From NCBI GenBank assembly GCA_025350775.1, contig JANXXF010000096.1:1-9219 (forward strand): a DNA stretch of 9,219 nucleotides, given 5' to 3'. The stretch is from Actinomycetes bacterium (lineage in GTDB: Bacteria > Actinomycetota > Thermoleophilia > Gaiellales > Gaiellaceae). Positions 1 to 4,749 of this stretch are shown piece after piece. The notes under the pieces are model-generated. The model saw nothing but the letters and a program-made list of their open reading frames with translations, was not told the origin of the DNA and made no database searches. The translations under genes and the position numbers were made by a program. How positions within the stretch are numbered: the stretch's first letter is position 1; each line of letters begins with the position of its first letter.

Positions 1-134
1 TCTGCCCGCGCCACGGCGCCAACTTCGACATCCGCACGGGCCGCGCGCTGACGCTGCCCGCGTACATCCCCGTCGACACGTACCCGGTGAAGGTCGTCGA
101 CGGTGACGTCGTTGTCGAGATCCCTGACCGGTGA
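1..134 (+). CDS. Rieske [2Fe-2S] ferredoxin-type protein, C-terminal fragment (5' end outside window)
   Basis: Reading from base 3, the last 43 codons give a C-P-R-H-G-A-N-F-D-I-R-T-G segment. This is the second cluster-binding box (CPxHGxxFD) of Rieske proteins, whose Cys and His ligate one iron of the [2Fe-2S] centre. After it come the usual Pro-rich turn and beta strands ending in VVVEIPDR and a TGA stop at 132-134. The first CxH box lies upstream of the window. The short tail after the second box fits a small stand-alone ferredoxin, such as those that feed dioxygenases or sit at the end of actinobacterial suf operons, rather than a large oxygenase alpha subunit. The stop overlaps the GTG start of the next gene (GTGA), so the two are probably cotranscribed and translationally coupled. 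Electron transfer is known for the family; the partner cannot be told from this fragment. Confidence 0.85.
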   Translation, partial: CPRHGANFDIRTGRALTLPAYIPVDTYPVKVVDGDVVVEIPDR

Positions 135-727
135 TCGACGAGCGCGTCACTGCGGTGCTCGCCCGCCTCGAGGCCGAGGACGTTGCCGAGCGCGCTGCCG
201 GTCTACCGTCCGCGCAGCGCTCCCGGCAGGTGGCGCGCACGACGGGGCAGTTCCTCTTTTCGCTGGTCGTCTCCGGCAACTCGACGCGGATCCTCGAGAT
301 CGGCGGCTCGCGCGGGTACTCGACCGCGTGGCTCGCCGCCGCCGCGCGCACGGTCGGCGGCCGCGTGCTCTCGCTCGAGCTCGATCCGCTCAAGTGCGAG
401 GCCTGGCGGCGCACCATCGGCGAGGCGGGCCTCGGCGACTGGGCCGACCTGGTCGAGGGCGACGCCCACGCGGCGCTGGCGGGGCTCGCCGGGCCGTTCG
501 ACCTCGTCTTCCTCGACGCCGAGAAGGACGACTACGAGCGGCTGTTCGGCCTTGCGCGGCCGCTGCTCGAGCTGGGCGCGGTCGTCGTCGCCGACAACAT
601 CCTCTCGCACCCCGACCCGCTGGCCCTGTACGCGGCCGCGCGACAGGCCGATCCGACCCTGGAAAGCGTCACGTTGCCCCTCGACCGGGGCCTCGAAGTT
701 TCGTCCGTCCTGTCCACTGGTCTATGA
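131..727 (+). CDS. SAM-dependent O-methyltransferase, COMT-like (family 3)
   Basis: 198-residue class I methyltransferase. The SAM-binding motif I is LEIGGSRGYSTAWLA (about 55-69), followed by an acidic residue ending the next strand (LSLELD, E83/D85). The FDLVFLDAEKDDY segment (about 123-135) and VVVADNILSH (151-160) carry D129, D155 and N156, matching the divalent-metal ligands of catechol/caffeoyl-CoA-type O-methyltransferases. Length is close to the usual 200-220 residues. The GTG at 131 is chosen because it overlaps the upstream Rieske stop by four bases and starts a natural N-terminus (MIDERVTAVLARLE). The protein should be cytosolic; the substrate is unknown. In mycobacteria a gene of this family (Rv1220c) sits next to sigE-rseA-htrA, and here it also precedes an HtrA-type protease. 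The stop codon lies inside the candidate -10 box of the following small transcription unit. Confidence 0.9.
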   Translation: MIDERVTAVLARLEAEDVAERAAGLPSAQRSRQVARTTGQFLFSLVVSGNSTRILEIGGSRGYSTAWLAAAARTVGGRVLSLELDPLKCEAWRRTIGEAGLGDWADLVEGDAHAALAGLAGPFDLVFLDAEKDDYERLFGLARPLLELGAVVVADNILSHPDPLALYAAARQADPTLESVTLPLDRGLEVSSVLSTGL

Positions 728-728
728 T
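699..728 (+). promoter_or_regulatory. Candidate promoter of the small transcription unit
   Basis: A near-consensus -10 hexamer TATGAT lies at 723-728, over the stop codon of the O-methyltransferase. A poor -35 candidate, TTTCGT (699-704), is 18 bases upstream. Transcription would start near A735, leaving a leader of about 25 bases before the small ORF. The -10 match is good and placed where a new unit begins; the -35 is weak. Confidence 0.5.
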
Positions 729-740
729 GCGCGCACCGCG

Positions 741-755
741 GAAAGGAGGTGGTCC
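741..755 (+). promoter_or_regulatory. Extended Shine-Dalgarno
   Basis: GAAAGGAGGTGGTCC can pair along all 15 bases with the 16S rRNA 3' tail of actinobacteria (GGATCACCTCCTTTC), with one G-U wobble at 752. Such extent is far beyond an ordinary ribosome site. The core AGGAGGT (744-750) ends 9 bases before TTG 760 and 12 before ATG 763, which favours translation of the small ORF. Confidence 0.7.
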
Positions 756-762
756 GGACTTG

Positions 763-804
763 ATGGATTCTGAGTGTACGGGCAGTGGAGGTGCTAGCCG
801 GTAG
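763..804 (+). CDS. Small ORF, 13 codons (MDSECTGSGGASR)
   Basis: ATG at 763 (or the in-frame TTG at 760, which has better spacing) opens a 13-14 residue peptide ending at TAG 802-804. Support comes only from the unusually strong Shine-Dalgarno at 741-755 and from its position at the start of a promoter- and terminator-bounded unit. The peptide is Gly/Ser-rich with one Cys and has no run of a single amino acid, so it is not an obvious amino-acid attenuator leader. Its stop lies at the edge of the 790-799/901-911 stem, so ribosome passage would disturb the fold. The codons occur within a longer shadow frame of the methyltransferase that is not itself a gene. I do not recognise it as a named family. 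Confidence 0.4.
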   Translation: MDSECTGSGGASR

Positions 805-916
805 GGGCGTGCCCCTGACCCTACGGGGAAATCGCCTAGCCAGCGTCGGGGCTCGCGAACTGCGCCGCCAGTAACGGCCGGAAGCGTCCCTACTACTCCA
901 GGCTAGCTACCGGAAT

Positions 917-946
917 CGAGGGCCCCGCAAGGGGCCCTCGTTCTTT
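917..946 (+). terminator. Rho-independent terminator
   Basis: CGAGGGCCCC (917-926), a GCAA tetraloop and GGGGCCCTCG (931-940) form a perfect 10-bp GC stem followed by TTCTTT (941-946). It closes the small transcription unit and separates it from the protease gene, which therefore needs its own promoter or depends on readthrough. Confidence 0.9.
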
Positions 947-1025
947 GCGCGGCCGTTAAGGCCGGGACAATCCGGTTAGCGTTCGTTTGGGCGATGTTTG
1001 GAACCCTGTTCGCTCTGGTAGCTGT

Positions 1026-2060
1026 ATGGGCATGAGAATGCGCCGTCTTGCCCCAGTCGCCCTGCTCACCCTCGCGCTCGCTGCCTCGATCGGCGCCGGC
1101 ACCGCCGCCGCCAAACCCGAGCAGGCCACGAAGCCGGTGGTGCGCGCTGCGAACGGGCCTGCGCTCTTGCAGGCGCTGCAGAACCAGTACATCGCCGTCG
1201 TCAAGCGTGTCGCGCCGACCGTCGTCCAGATCGAGACCGACGAGGGGCTCGGCTCCGGCATCGTCTACGACCGTAAGGGCCACATCGTCACGAACGCCCA
1301 CGTCGTCGGTACCGCCACGACGTTCAAGGTGACCTTCTCCAACGGCCGCCTCTACACCGGCACGCTCGTCGGCACGTTCCCCACGAACGACCTCGCAGTC
1401 ATCAAGATCCCCGCGACGCCGGTGCCCGCCGTCTTTGCGGACAGCTCGAAGCTCCAGGTCGGCGCCATCGCGATGGCCGTCGGCAATCCGCTCGGCCTCT
1501 CCAGCTCGGTGACCGAAGGCATCGTCAGCGCGCTCGGGCGCACCGGCCAGGAGGGCAACGGCATCTCGCTGCCGAATCTCATCCAGACGAGTGCTCCGAT
1601 CAATCCCGGCAACAGCGGCGGAGCGCTCGTCGATCTGCGCGGCCGCGTGATCGGCATTCCCACGCTGGGCGCCTCGAACCCCTCGTTCAGCGGAGCGCCC
1701 GCCTCCGGCATCGGCTTCGCGATCCCCTCGAACGACGTCTTGCGCATCGCCGATCAGCTCATCAAGTTCGGCAAGGTCGTCAACTCCGGCCGCGCGTACC
1801 TCGGCGTCCGGGTCGCGACGATCACGGGCGGCGGCGTCATCGTCACCGACGTCGAGGCCGGCGGCCCGGCGGCGAAAGCCGGCATCAAGGCAAACCAGGT
1901 GATCGCCGCGATCGGCGGCAAGCCGACCCCCACCACCGACGACCTCTCCGAAGTACTCGCCGGCTACAAGCCGAAGCAGGCGGTGAAGGTCGAGCTGGTC
2001 TCCCAGGACGGGACGACGACCACGGTGACCGTGACTCTCGGCGAGCTGCCCGGAAGCTGA
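1026..2060 (+). CDS. Secreted HtrA/DegP-family trypsin-like serine protease with one PDZ domain
   Basis: 344 residues from ATG 1026. An N-terminal signal peptide (MGMRMRR, then an Ala/Leu-rich core to about residue 29, AAA before KPEQ) directs export. The trypsin-like fold shows the full triad: His92 in IVTNAHVV, Asp122 in TNDLAVIKI and Ser197 in NPGNSGGALVD. A PDZ domain follows from about 258 (YLGVRVATITGGGVIVTDV, then GGPAAKAGIKANQVIAAIGG). The family degrades misfolded envelope proteins, often under ECF sigma control. There is no long cytoplasmic N-terminus as in many actinobacterial HtrA proteins, so this is probably secreted or signal-anchored. No clear Shine-Dalgarno precedes any of ATG 1026, 1032 or 1038, nor TTG 987, so the start is uncertain; 1026 gives the best signal peptide. 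It is the first gene after the terminator at 917-946 and is convergent with dcd. Confidence 0.93.
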   Translation: MGMRMRRLAPVALLTLALAASIGAGTAAAKPEQATKPVVRAANGPALLQALQNQYIAVVKRVAPTVVQIETDEGLGSGIVYDRKGHIVTNAHVVGTATTFKVTFSNGRLYTGTLVGTFPTNDLAVIKIPATPVPAVFADSSKLQVGAIAMAVGNPLGLSSSVTEGIVSALGRTGQEGNGISLPNLIQTSAPINPGNSGGALVDLRGRVIGIPTLGASNPSFSGAPASGIGFAIPSNDVLRIADQLIKFGKVVNSGRAYLGVRVATITGGGVIVTDVEAGGPAAKAGIKANQVIAAIGGKPTPTTDDLSEVLAGYKPKQAVKVELVSQDGTTTTVTVTLGELPGS

Positions 2061-2077
2061 CGACGCGCGCGGCAGTG

Positions 2078-2112
2078 GGCCGGGCGCCGCGGCTACGGGC
2101 CGGCGCCCGGCC
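2078..2112. terminator. GC-rich inverted repeat at the end of convergent genes
   Basis: GGCCGGGCGCC (2078-2088) and GGCGCCCGGCC (2102-2112) form a perfect 11-bp stem with a 13-base loop containing the dcd stop codon. It sits between the convergent protease and dcd genes and could slow polymerase from both sides. No T tract follows on either strand, so intrinsic termination is not proven. Confidence 0.4.
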
Positions 2113-2671
2113 GGAAGTTCTGCCAGTAGCGGCTGGGTGTGGGCCCGCGCTGTCCCTGGTACTTGGAGCCGAGGCCGGACGCGCCGTACGGGTTGCGGGC
2201 GGGCTCGGCGAGCTGCATGAACGAGATCTGGCCGATCTTCATCGCGTGGTAGATCGTGATCGGCAGGTTCGCGACGTTCGACAGCTCCAGCGTCACGTGC
2301 CCGTCCCAGCCGGGATCGATGAAGCCGGCGGTGGAGTGGATGAGGAGGCCGAGCCGGCCGAGCGAGCTCTTGCCTTCGAGCCGTGCGACGAGGTCGTCGG
2401 GCAGACGCACCCGCTCGAGCGTGGAGCCCAGCACGAACTCGCCCGGGTGGAGGATGAACGGCCGCTCGTCGTCGATCTCGACGAGCTGCGTCAACTCGGG
2501 CTGCTCCTGCTTGACGTCGATGTACGGGTAGAGCGCGTTGTTGAAGACACGGAAGAAGCGGTCGACGCGCACGTCGACGCTCGACGGCTGGAGCAGCGAG
2601 GGGTCGTACGGGTCGATACCGATGCGGTCCTCACCGAGCAGGCGCTCGATGGTGCGGTCGGAGAGAACCAT
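2093..2671 (-). CDS. dcd: dCTP deaminase, probably bifunctional dCTP deaminase/dUTPase
   Basis: 192 residues of the trimeric dUTPase/dCTP deaminase superfamily. Key segments are IDPYDPSLLQPSSVDVR (19-35), EGKSSLGRLGLL (99-110, with R106 equivalent to the catalytic Arg of E. coli Dcd), HSTAGFIDPGWDGHVTLELSN (112-132, with catalytic Glu129), KIGQISF, and the C-terminal GSKYQGQRGPTPSR segment that closes on the nucleotide. The HSTAGFIDPG form and the tail match the Mycobacterium tuberculosis and Methanocaldococcus enzymes, which convert dCTP straight to dUMP. E. coli-type enzymes stop at dUTP. The product feeds thymidylate synthesis. Start choice: ATG at 2671 aligns with the family N-terminus (MVLSDRTIE). 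No Shine-Dalgarno lies close, but a -10-like TAGAAT sits 7 bases upstream, suggesting a leaderless mRNA. The gene stands alone, downstream of the SIMPL gene on the same strand. Confidence 0.95.
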   Translation of the reverse strand: MVLSDRTIERLLGEDRIGIDPYDPSLLQPSSVDVRVDRFFRVFNNALYPYIDVKQEQPELTQLVEIDDERPFILHPGEFVLGSTLERVRLPDDLVARLEGKSSLGRLGLLIHSTAGFIDPGWDGHVTLELSNVANLPITIYHAMKIGQISFMQLAEPARNPYGASGLGSKYQGQRGPTPSRYWQNFRPGAGP

Positions 2672-2678
2672 GGGCTGG

Positions 2679-2684
2679 ATTCTA
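2679..2684 (-). promoter_or_regulatory. Candidate -10 box for leaderless dcd transcript
   Basis: On the minus strand TAGAAT (5 of 6 to TATAAT) ends 7 bases before the dcd ATG, which would place the transcription start on or next to the A of the start codon. No good -35 is seen. The absence of a nearby Shine-Dalgarno agrees with leaderless translation. Confidence 0.45.
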
Positions 2685-2706
2685 TGCAGGCTCCGCCCGG
2701 GCGTGG

Positions 2707-2734
2707 CTCAGGGCCGGCGCGGGCCGGCCCTGAG
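2707..2734 (-). terminator. Perfect 12-bp hairpin after the SIMPL-domain gene
   Basis: CTCAGGGCCGGC (2707-2718) and GCCGGCCCTGAG (2723-2734) pair perfectly across a GCGG loop. It lies about 30 bases after the stop of the SIMPL gene and just before dcd, both on the minus strand, where a terminator is expected. No T tract follows, so it may be a Rho-assisted or T-less terminator, or simply an RNA stabiliser. Confidence 0.5.
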
Positions 2735-2764
2735 CGTCACGCCGCGTGGGCTGCGACCGCCGCT

Positions 2765-3478
2765 CTACGAGATCGCAAAGGTGACGGTCACGCTGGCCTG
2801 CACCTCGGACTCACCGGTCTCGACCGGCGTCGAGTCGGTCGCCGCGGCCTTCGAGGCGCCCTGGGCGAAGAGAATCGGCTGCGACGTGCCCTGCTCGGAG
2901 ATGACGATCGCCTTGCCGAGTGTCAGGCCGCCCTGCTGGGCGAGGCGCGCAGCCTTGGCCTTCGCTTCGTCGAACGCGGCCGCCAGCGCCTGCCGGTAGA
3001 GCGCGTCCTGCGCCGAGACCTGGAACGTCGGCCCATTGACGCCGTCCGCGCCCGCCTCGACGGCCGCGTCCACGATCTCGCCGGTGTTGGCGACCTTGCG
3101 CACCTTGGCGGTAACACTGTTCGAAGCCTCGTAGCCGATGATGCTCGTGCCGTCCTGGCTGCTGCGCGGGCTGAGGTAGACCTGTGTGGTGCGCAGGTCG
3201 GCGGCGCCGATGCCGGCGGCCTTCAGGGCGGCGATCACCTTGCGCATCTCGACGCCGTTGAGCTTGAGCGCCTCGCGGGCCGAGGTCGCGCGTGACGACA
3301 CCGAGAAGTTCCAGACGGCGATATCCGGGACGGCCTTGACCGTGCCGGTGCCGGTGACGGTGATCTGCGGCGTCGTGGCCGCGCTCGTGTCGGTGGCCTT
3401 CGCCCCCGCGCCCCAGGCGGGGACTGCGAGAATGGCGGCAAATGCACCGAGCGCTGCGATGAGCTTGAGCTTTGTCAT
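2765..3478 (-). CDS. Secreted SIMPL-domain (DUF541) protein
   Basis: 237 residues. A signal peptide (MTKLKLIAALGAFAAILAVPAWGAGA, core about 4-22) precedes a single SIMPL/DUF541 domain. Its hallmarks are the first strand ITVTGTGTVKAVPDIAVWNFSV, the helix REALKLNGVEMRKVIAALKAAGI, the LRTTQVYLSP strand, GYEASNSVTAKVRKV, and the second half YRQALAAAFDEAKAKAARLA with a closing ASVTVTFAIS. The family includes E. coli YggE (linked to oxidative stress) and BP26 of Brucella, which forms ring-like oligomers; the biochemical role is unsettled. ATG 3478 is chosen for its AAAGGAGAG Shine-Dalgarno eight bases upstream and the clean signal peptide; longer upstream frames run through the sigma gene and are spurious. 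It is divergent from the ECF sigma factor, and a GGAAC-N17-CGTC promoter sits in the gap, so it is probably a target of that sigma factor. Confidence 0.92.
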   Translation of the reverse strand: MTKLKLIAALGAFAAILAVPAWGAGAKATDTSAATTPQITVTGTGTVKAVPDIAVWNFSVSSRATSAREALKLNGVEMRKVIAALKAAGIGAADLRTTQVYLSPRSSQDGTSIIGYEASNSVTAKVRKVANTGEIVDAAVEAGADGVNGPTFQVSAQDALYRQALAAAFDEAKAKAARLAQQGGLTLGKAIVISEQGTSQPILFAQGASKAAATDSTPVETGESEVQASVTVTFAIS

Positions 3479-3514
3479 GGTGGATCTCTCCTTTGCTTTG
3501 TGTCTCGACTCTAT

Positions 3515-3540
3515 GACGCCGACGCTGCTGGAAAAGTTCC
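3515..3540 (-). promoter_or_regulatory. Candidate ECF-sigma promoter for the SIMPL gene
   Basis: On the minus strand GGAAC (3540-3536) and CGTC (3518-3515) are separated by 17 bases, matching the GGAAC / N16-17 / CGTC pattern of many ECF-dependent promoters. The start site would fall near 3508, giving about 30 bases of leader including the AAAGGAG ribosome site. The -35 is half of a GTTCC-C-GGAAC palindrome (3536-3546) next to the sigma gene's ATG. Confidence 0.6.
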
Positions 3541-3546
3541 CGGAAC

Positions 3547-4086
3547 ATGGATCCTGATCGCGCACTCGCGAAACGGGCGAGCAACGGCGACCTCGCCGCC
3601 TTCGAGGCCCTGGTCGACCTGCACCAGCCGCGCCTGACGACGATGGCGGCCCGGCTGCTCGGCTCGCACGCCGACGCCACCGACGCTGTCCAGGAGACGC
3701 TCGTGCGTGCCTGGCTCGCGCTGCCTCGCTTCCGTGGTGACGCGAAGTTCTCAACCTGGCTTACCCGCATCTGCCTGAACGCAATCCACGACCTGCGCGA
3801 GCGTCGGGGCCAGCTCGCCGACCCCGAGGCGCCCGAGGCGGTCGACCTGCGCGACGGCTTCGCGGCGAGCGAGTTGGCCGGCGAGCTGCAGCGCGCGCTC
3901 GCGGCGCTCGACCCGCCGTTTCGCGAGGCGGTCGTTCTCTACGACGTGCTCGGCTGCTCGTACGCCGAGATCTCCGAGCTGACCGACGTCGCGGAGGGGA
4001 CGGTGAAGTCGCGGATCTATCGCGGCCGGGCCGAGCTTGCGCAGCTGCTCGCGGGAACTTCCACGGCCGGGCGGGAGTCTGAATGA
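3547..4086 (+). CDS. ECF-type RNA polymerase sigma factor
   Basis: 179 residues, standard for group IV sigma factors. Region 2 spans about 19-87: AFEALVDLHQPRL, then DAVQETLVRAWLALPRFRG and FSTWLTRICLNAIHD, which bind the polymerase clamp and the -10 element. A short linker leads to region 4 (about 117-167): LDPPFREAVVLYDVLGCSYAEISELTDVAEGTVKSRIYRGRAEL, whose helix-turn-helix reads the -35. There is no region 1 or 3 and no extra C-terminal domain. ATG 3547 gives the usual N-terminus; no strong Shine-Dalgarno precedes it, and the gap carries an ECF-like -35 palindrome that touches the start. The stop overlaps the next start (ATGA), the classic arrangement with a cognate anti-sigma factor. The likely regulon includes the divergent SIMPL gene; which ECF subgroup it belongs to cannot be set by eye. 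Confidence 0.95.
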   Translation: MDPDRALAKRASNGDLAAFEALVDLHQPRLTTMAARLLGSHADATDAVQETLVRAWLALPRFRGDAKFSTWLTRICLNAIHDLRERRGQLADPEAPEAVDLRDGFAASELAGELQRALAALDPPFREAVVLYDVLGCSYAEISELTDVAEGTVKSRIYRGRAELAQLLAGTSTAGRESE

Positions 4087-4721
4087 CAGTGGCCAGGCAT
4101 CCCGCAGAGCTCGAGTTGCTCGCCCTTGTCGAGGGTGAGCTGTCGCGTGGCGCGGCGCAGGTCGTGGAGGAGCATCTCGGCGCCTGCGCCGCCTGCCGCG
4201 CCGCGGTGGAGGCGCAGCGGGCGGCGCGAGCGCTCCTGCGCGCGGCGCCGGCCGTCCCGCCGCTCGCTCCGCAGGAGGTGCAGGCACTCGTCCGGGCGCT
4301 GCCGGCCCACGCGCGGCCGACGCCCTGGTGGCGCTCCCGGCCCGTGCTGGTCGGGGCGCCGGCGCTCGGCCTGGCGGTTGCCGCCGCTGCGGTCGTGATC
4401 TCCCTGTCGAACGGGACGCCGGAGTCGCGGCCGACTGCTCTGGAGGCTGCGGCCCCGGCCACCGGGGCGCCCTCCGCCAAGGCAGTGCCCCCGGCCGCCG
4501 CGCGTGCTGGGTACGGCGTCCCTGACGCGGCCACCGGCCCCGGGGCGCTGCTGGGAGCCGTCGCCGGGACGCCGGCGCGGGTGGTCGCGTTGCTGCGCGC
4601 CCGCGGCATCGTGGCGACGGCGCGGGACGGCCAGGTGCTGGTGCGTGAGGCGGACGGCCCGCGTGCGCGCGCTGCGCTCGCGACCCTGCCCAGCGGCCCG
4701 GTGCGCGTGCTCGTGCGCTGA
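4083..4721 (+). CDS. Membrane-bound zinc-finger anti-sigma factor
   Basis: 212 residues. The N-terminal cytoplasmic anti-sigma domain has the H-x3-C-x2-C zinc motif of ZAS/zf-HC2 proteins (His31, Cys35, Cys38) after the helix ELLALVEGELSRGAAQVVEEHL. An Ala/Pro-rich linker leads to one transmembrane segment at about 87-108 (PVLVGAPALGLAVAAAAVVISL). Beyond it is a low-complexity Ala/Pro stretch, then a compact domain at about 153-212 (GTPARVVALLRARGIVATA, then GQVLVREADGPRARAALATL). The start overlaps the sigma stop by four bases, so the two are translationally coupled and almost certainly cognate. It should hold the sigma factor at the membrane until an envelope signal releases it. The outer domain reads like the alpha/beta ring-building fold of FliF/YscJ proteins; that is my inference by pattern. 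No promoter or gene separates it from the convergent sod. Confidence 0.9.
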   Translation: MTVARHPAELELLALVEGELSRGAAQVVEEHLGACAACRAAVEAQRAARALLRAAPAVPPLAPQEVQALVRALPAHARPTPWWRSRPVLVGAPALGLAVAAAAVVISLSNGTPESRPTALEAAAPATGAPSAKAVPPAAARAGYGVPDAATGPGALLGAVAGTPARVVALLRARGIVATARDGQVLVREADGPRARAALATLPSGPVRVLVR

Positions 4722-4746
4722 CCGTCCGCCCCGCGCGGAGCGGCGG
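4722..4746. terminator. Imperfect GC hairpin between convergent anti-sigma and sod genes
   Basis: CCGTCCGCCCC (4722-4732) can pair with GGAGCGGCGG (4737-4746) over a GCGC loop, with one bulge, one mismatch and one G-T pair. It fills the 28-base gap between two convergent genes, where a shared terminator is expected. No T tract follows, so support is weak. Confidence 0.3.
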
Positions 4747-4749
4747 TTG

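Larger units (their letters stand above)
735..946 (+). ncRNA. Candidate short structured transcript with leader ORF and terminator
   Basis: Between the O-methyltransferase and the protease, nearly 300 bases hold no conventional gene but are bounded by a -10 box (723-728) and an intrinsic terminator (917-946). The inferred transcript is about 210 nt. It starts with a strong Shine-Dalgarno, carries a 13-14 codon ORF, then a body that can fold: GGTGCTAGCC (790-799) pairs with GGCTAGCTACC (901-911) with one bulge, and GTAGGG (801-806) pairs with CCCTAC (819-824) inside it. A second CTAGCC (836-841) could compete for the same partner. It has none of the hallmark sequences I know for tmRNA, SRP RNA, RNase P RNA or a cobalamin riboswitch. 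It could be a small RNA, a leader/attenuator that ends before the protease, or a short mRNA. Boundaries are inferred, not measured. Confidence 0.5.

Noticed and set aside
103..762. Long Arg-rich open frame over the methyltransferase
   Set aside because: It overlaps a clear O-methyltransferase in another frame and has a GC-shadow composition. Only its last codons (763-804) are kept, as a candidate small ORF, for independent reasons.
735..946. Known small RNA or riboswitch (tmRNA, SRP RNA, RNase P RNA, cobalamin, c-di-AMP)
   Set aside because: None of the conserved core motifs of these classes could be found by eye. A covariance-model search would be decisive.
1000..1025. GGAAC at 1000-1004 as an ECF promoter for the protease
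   Set aside because: At 16-17 bases downstream the sequence is GCTGT, not CGTC or GTT, and the start site would fall inside the first codons. The link to the ECF sigma is therefore not supported here.
2075..3295. 406-codon plus-strand frame
   Set aside because: It lies opposite dcd and the SIMPL gene, both strongly recognisable, and has no domain, so it is a GC shadow.
3479..3770. N-terminal extension of the SIMPL gene to about residue 329
   Set aside because: The extension would run through the sigma gene and before the Shine-Dalgarno and signal peptide at 3478; it is Arg/Ala-rich noise.
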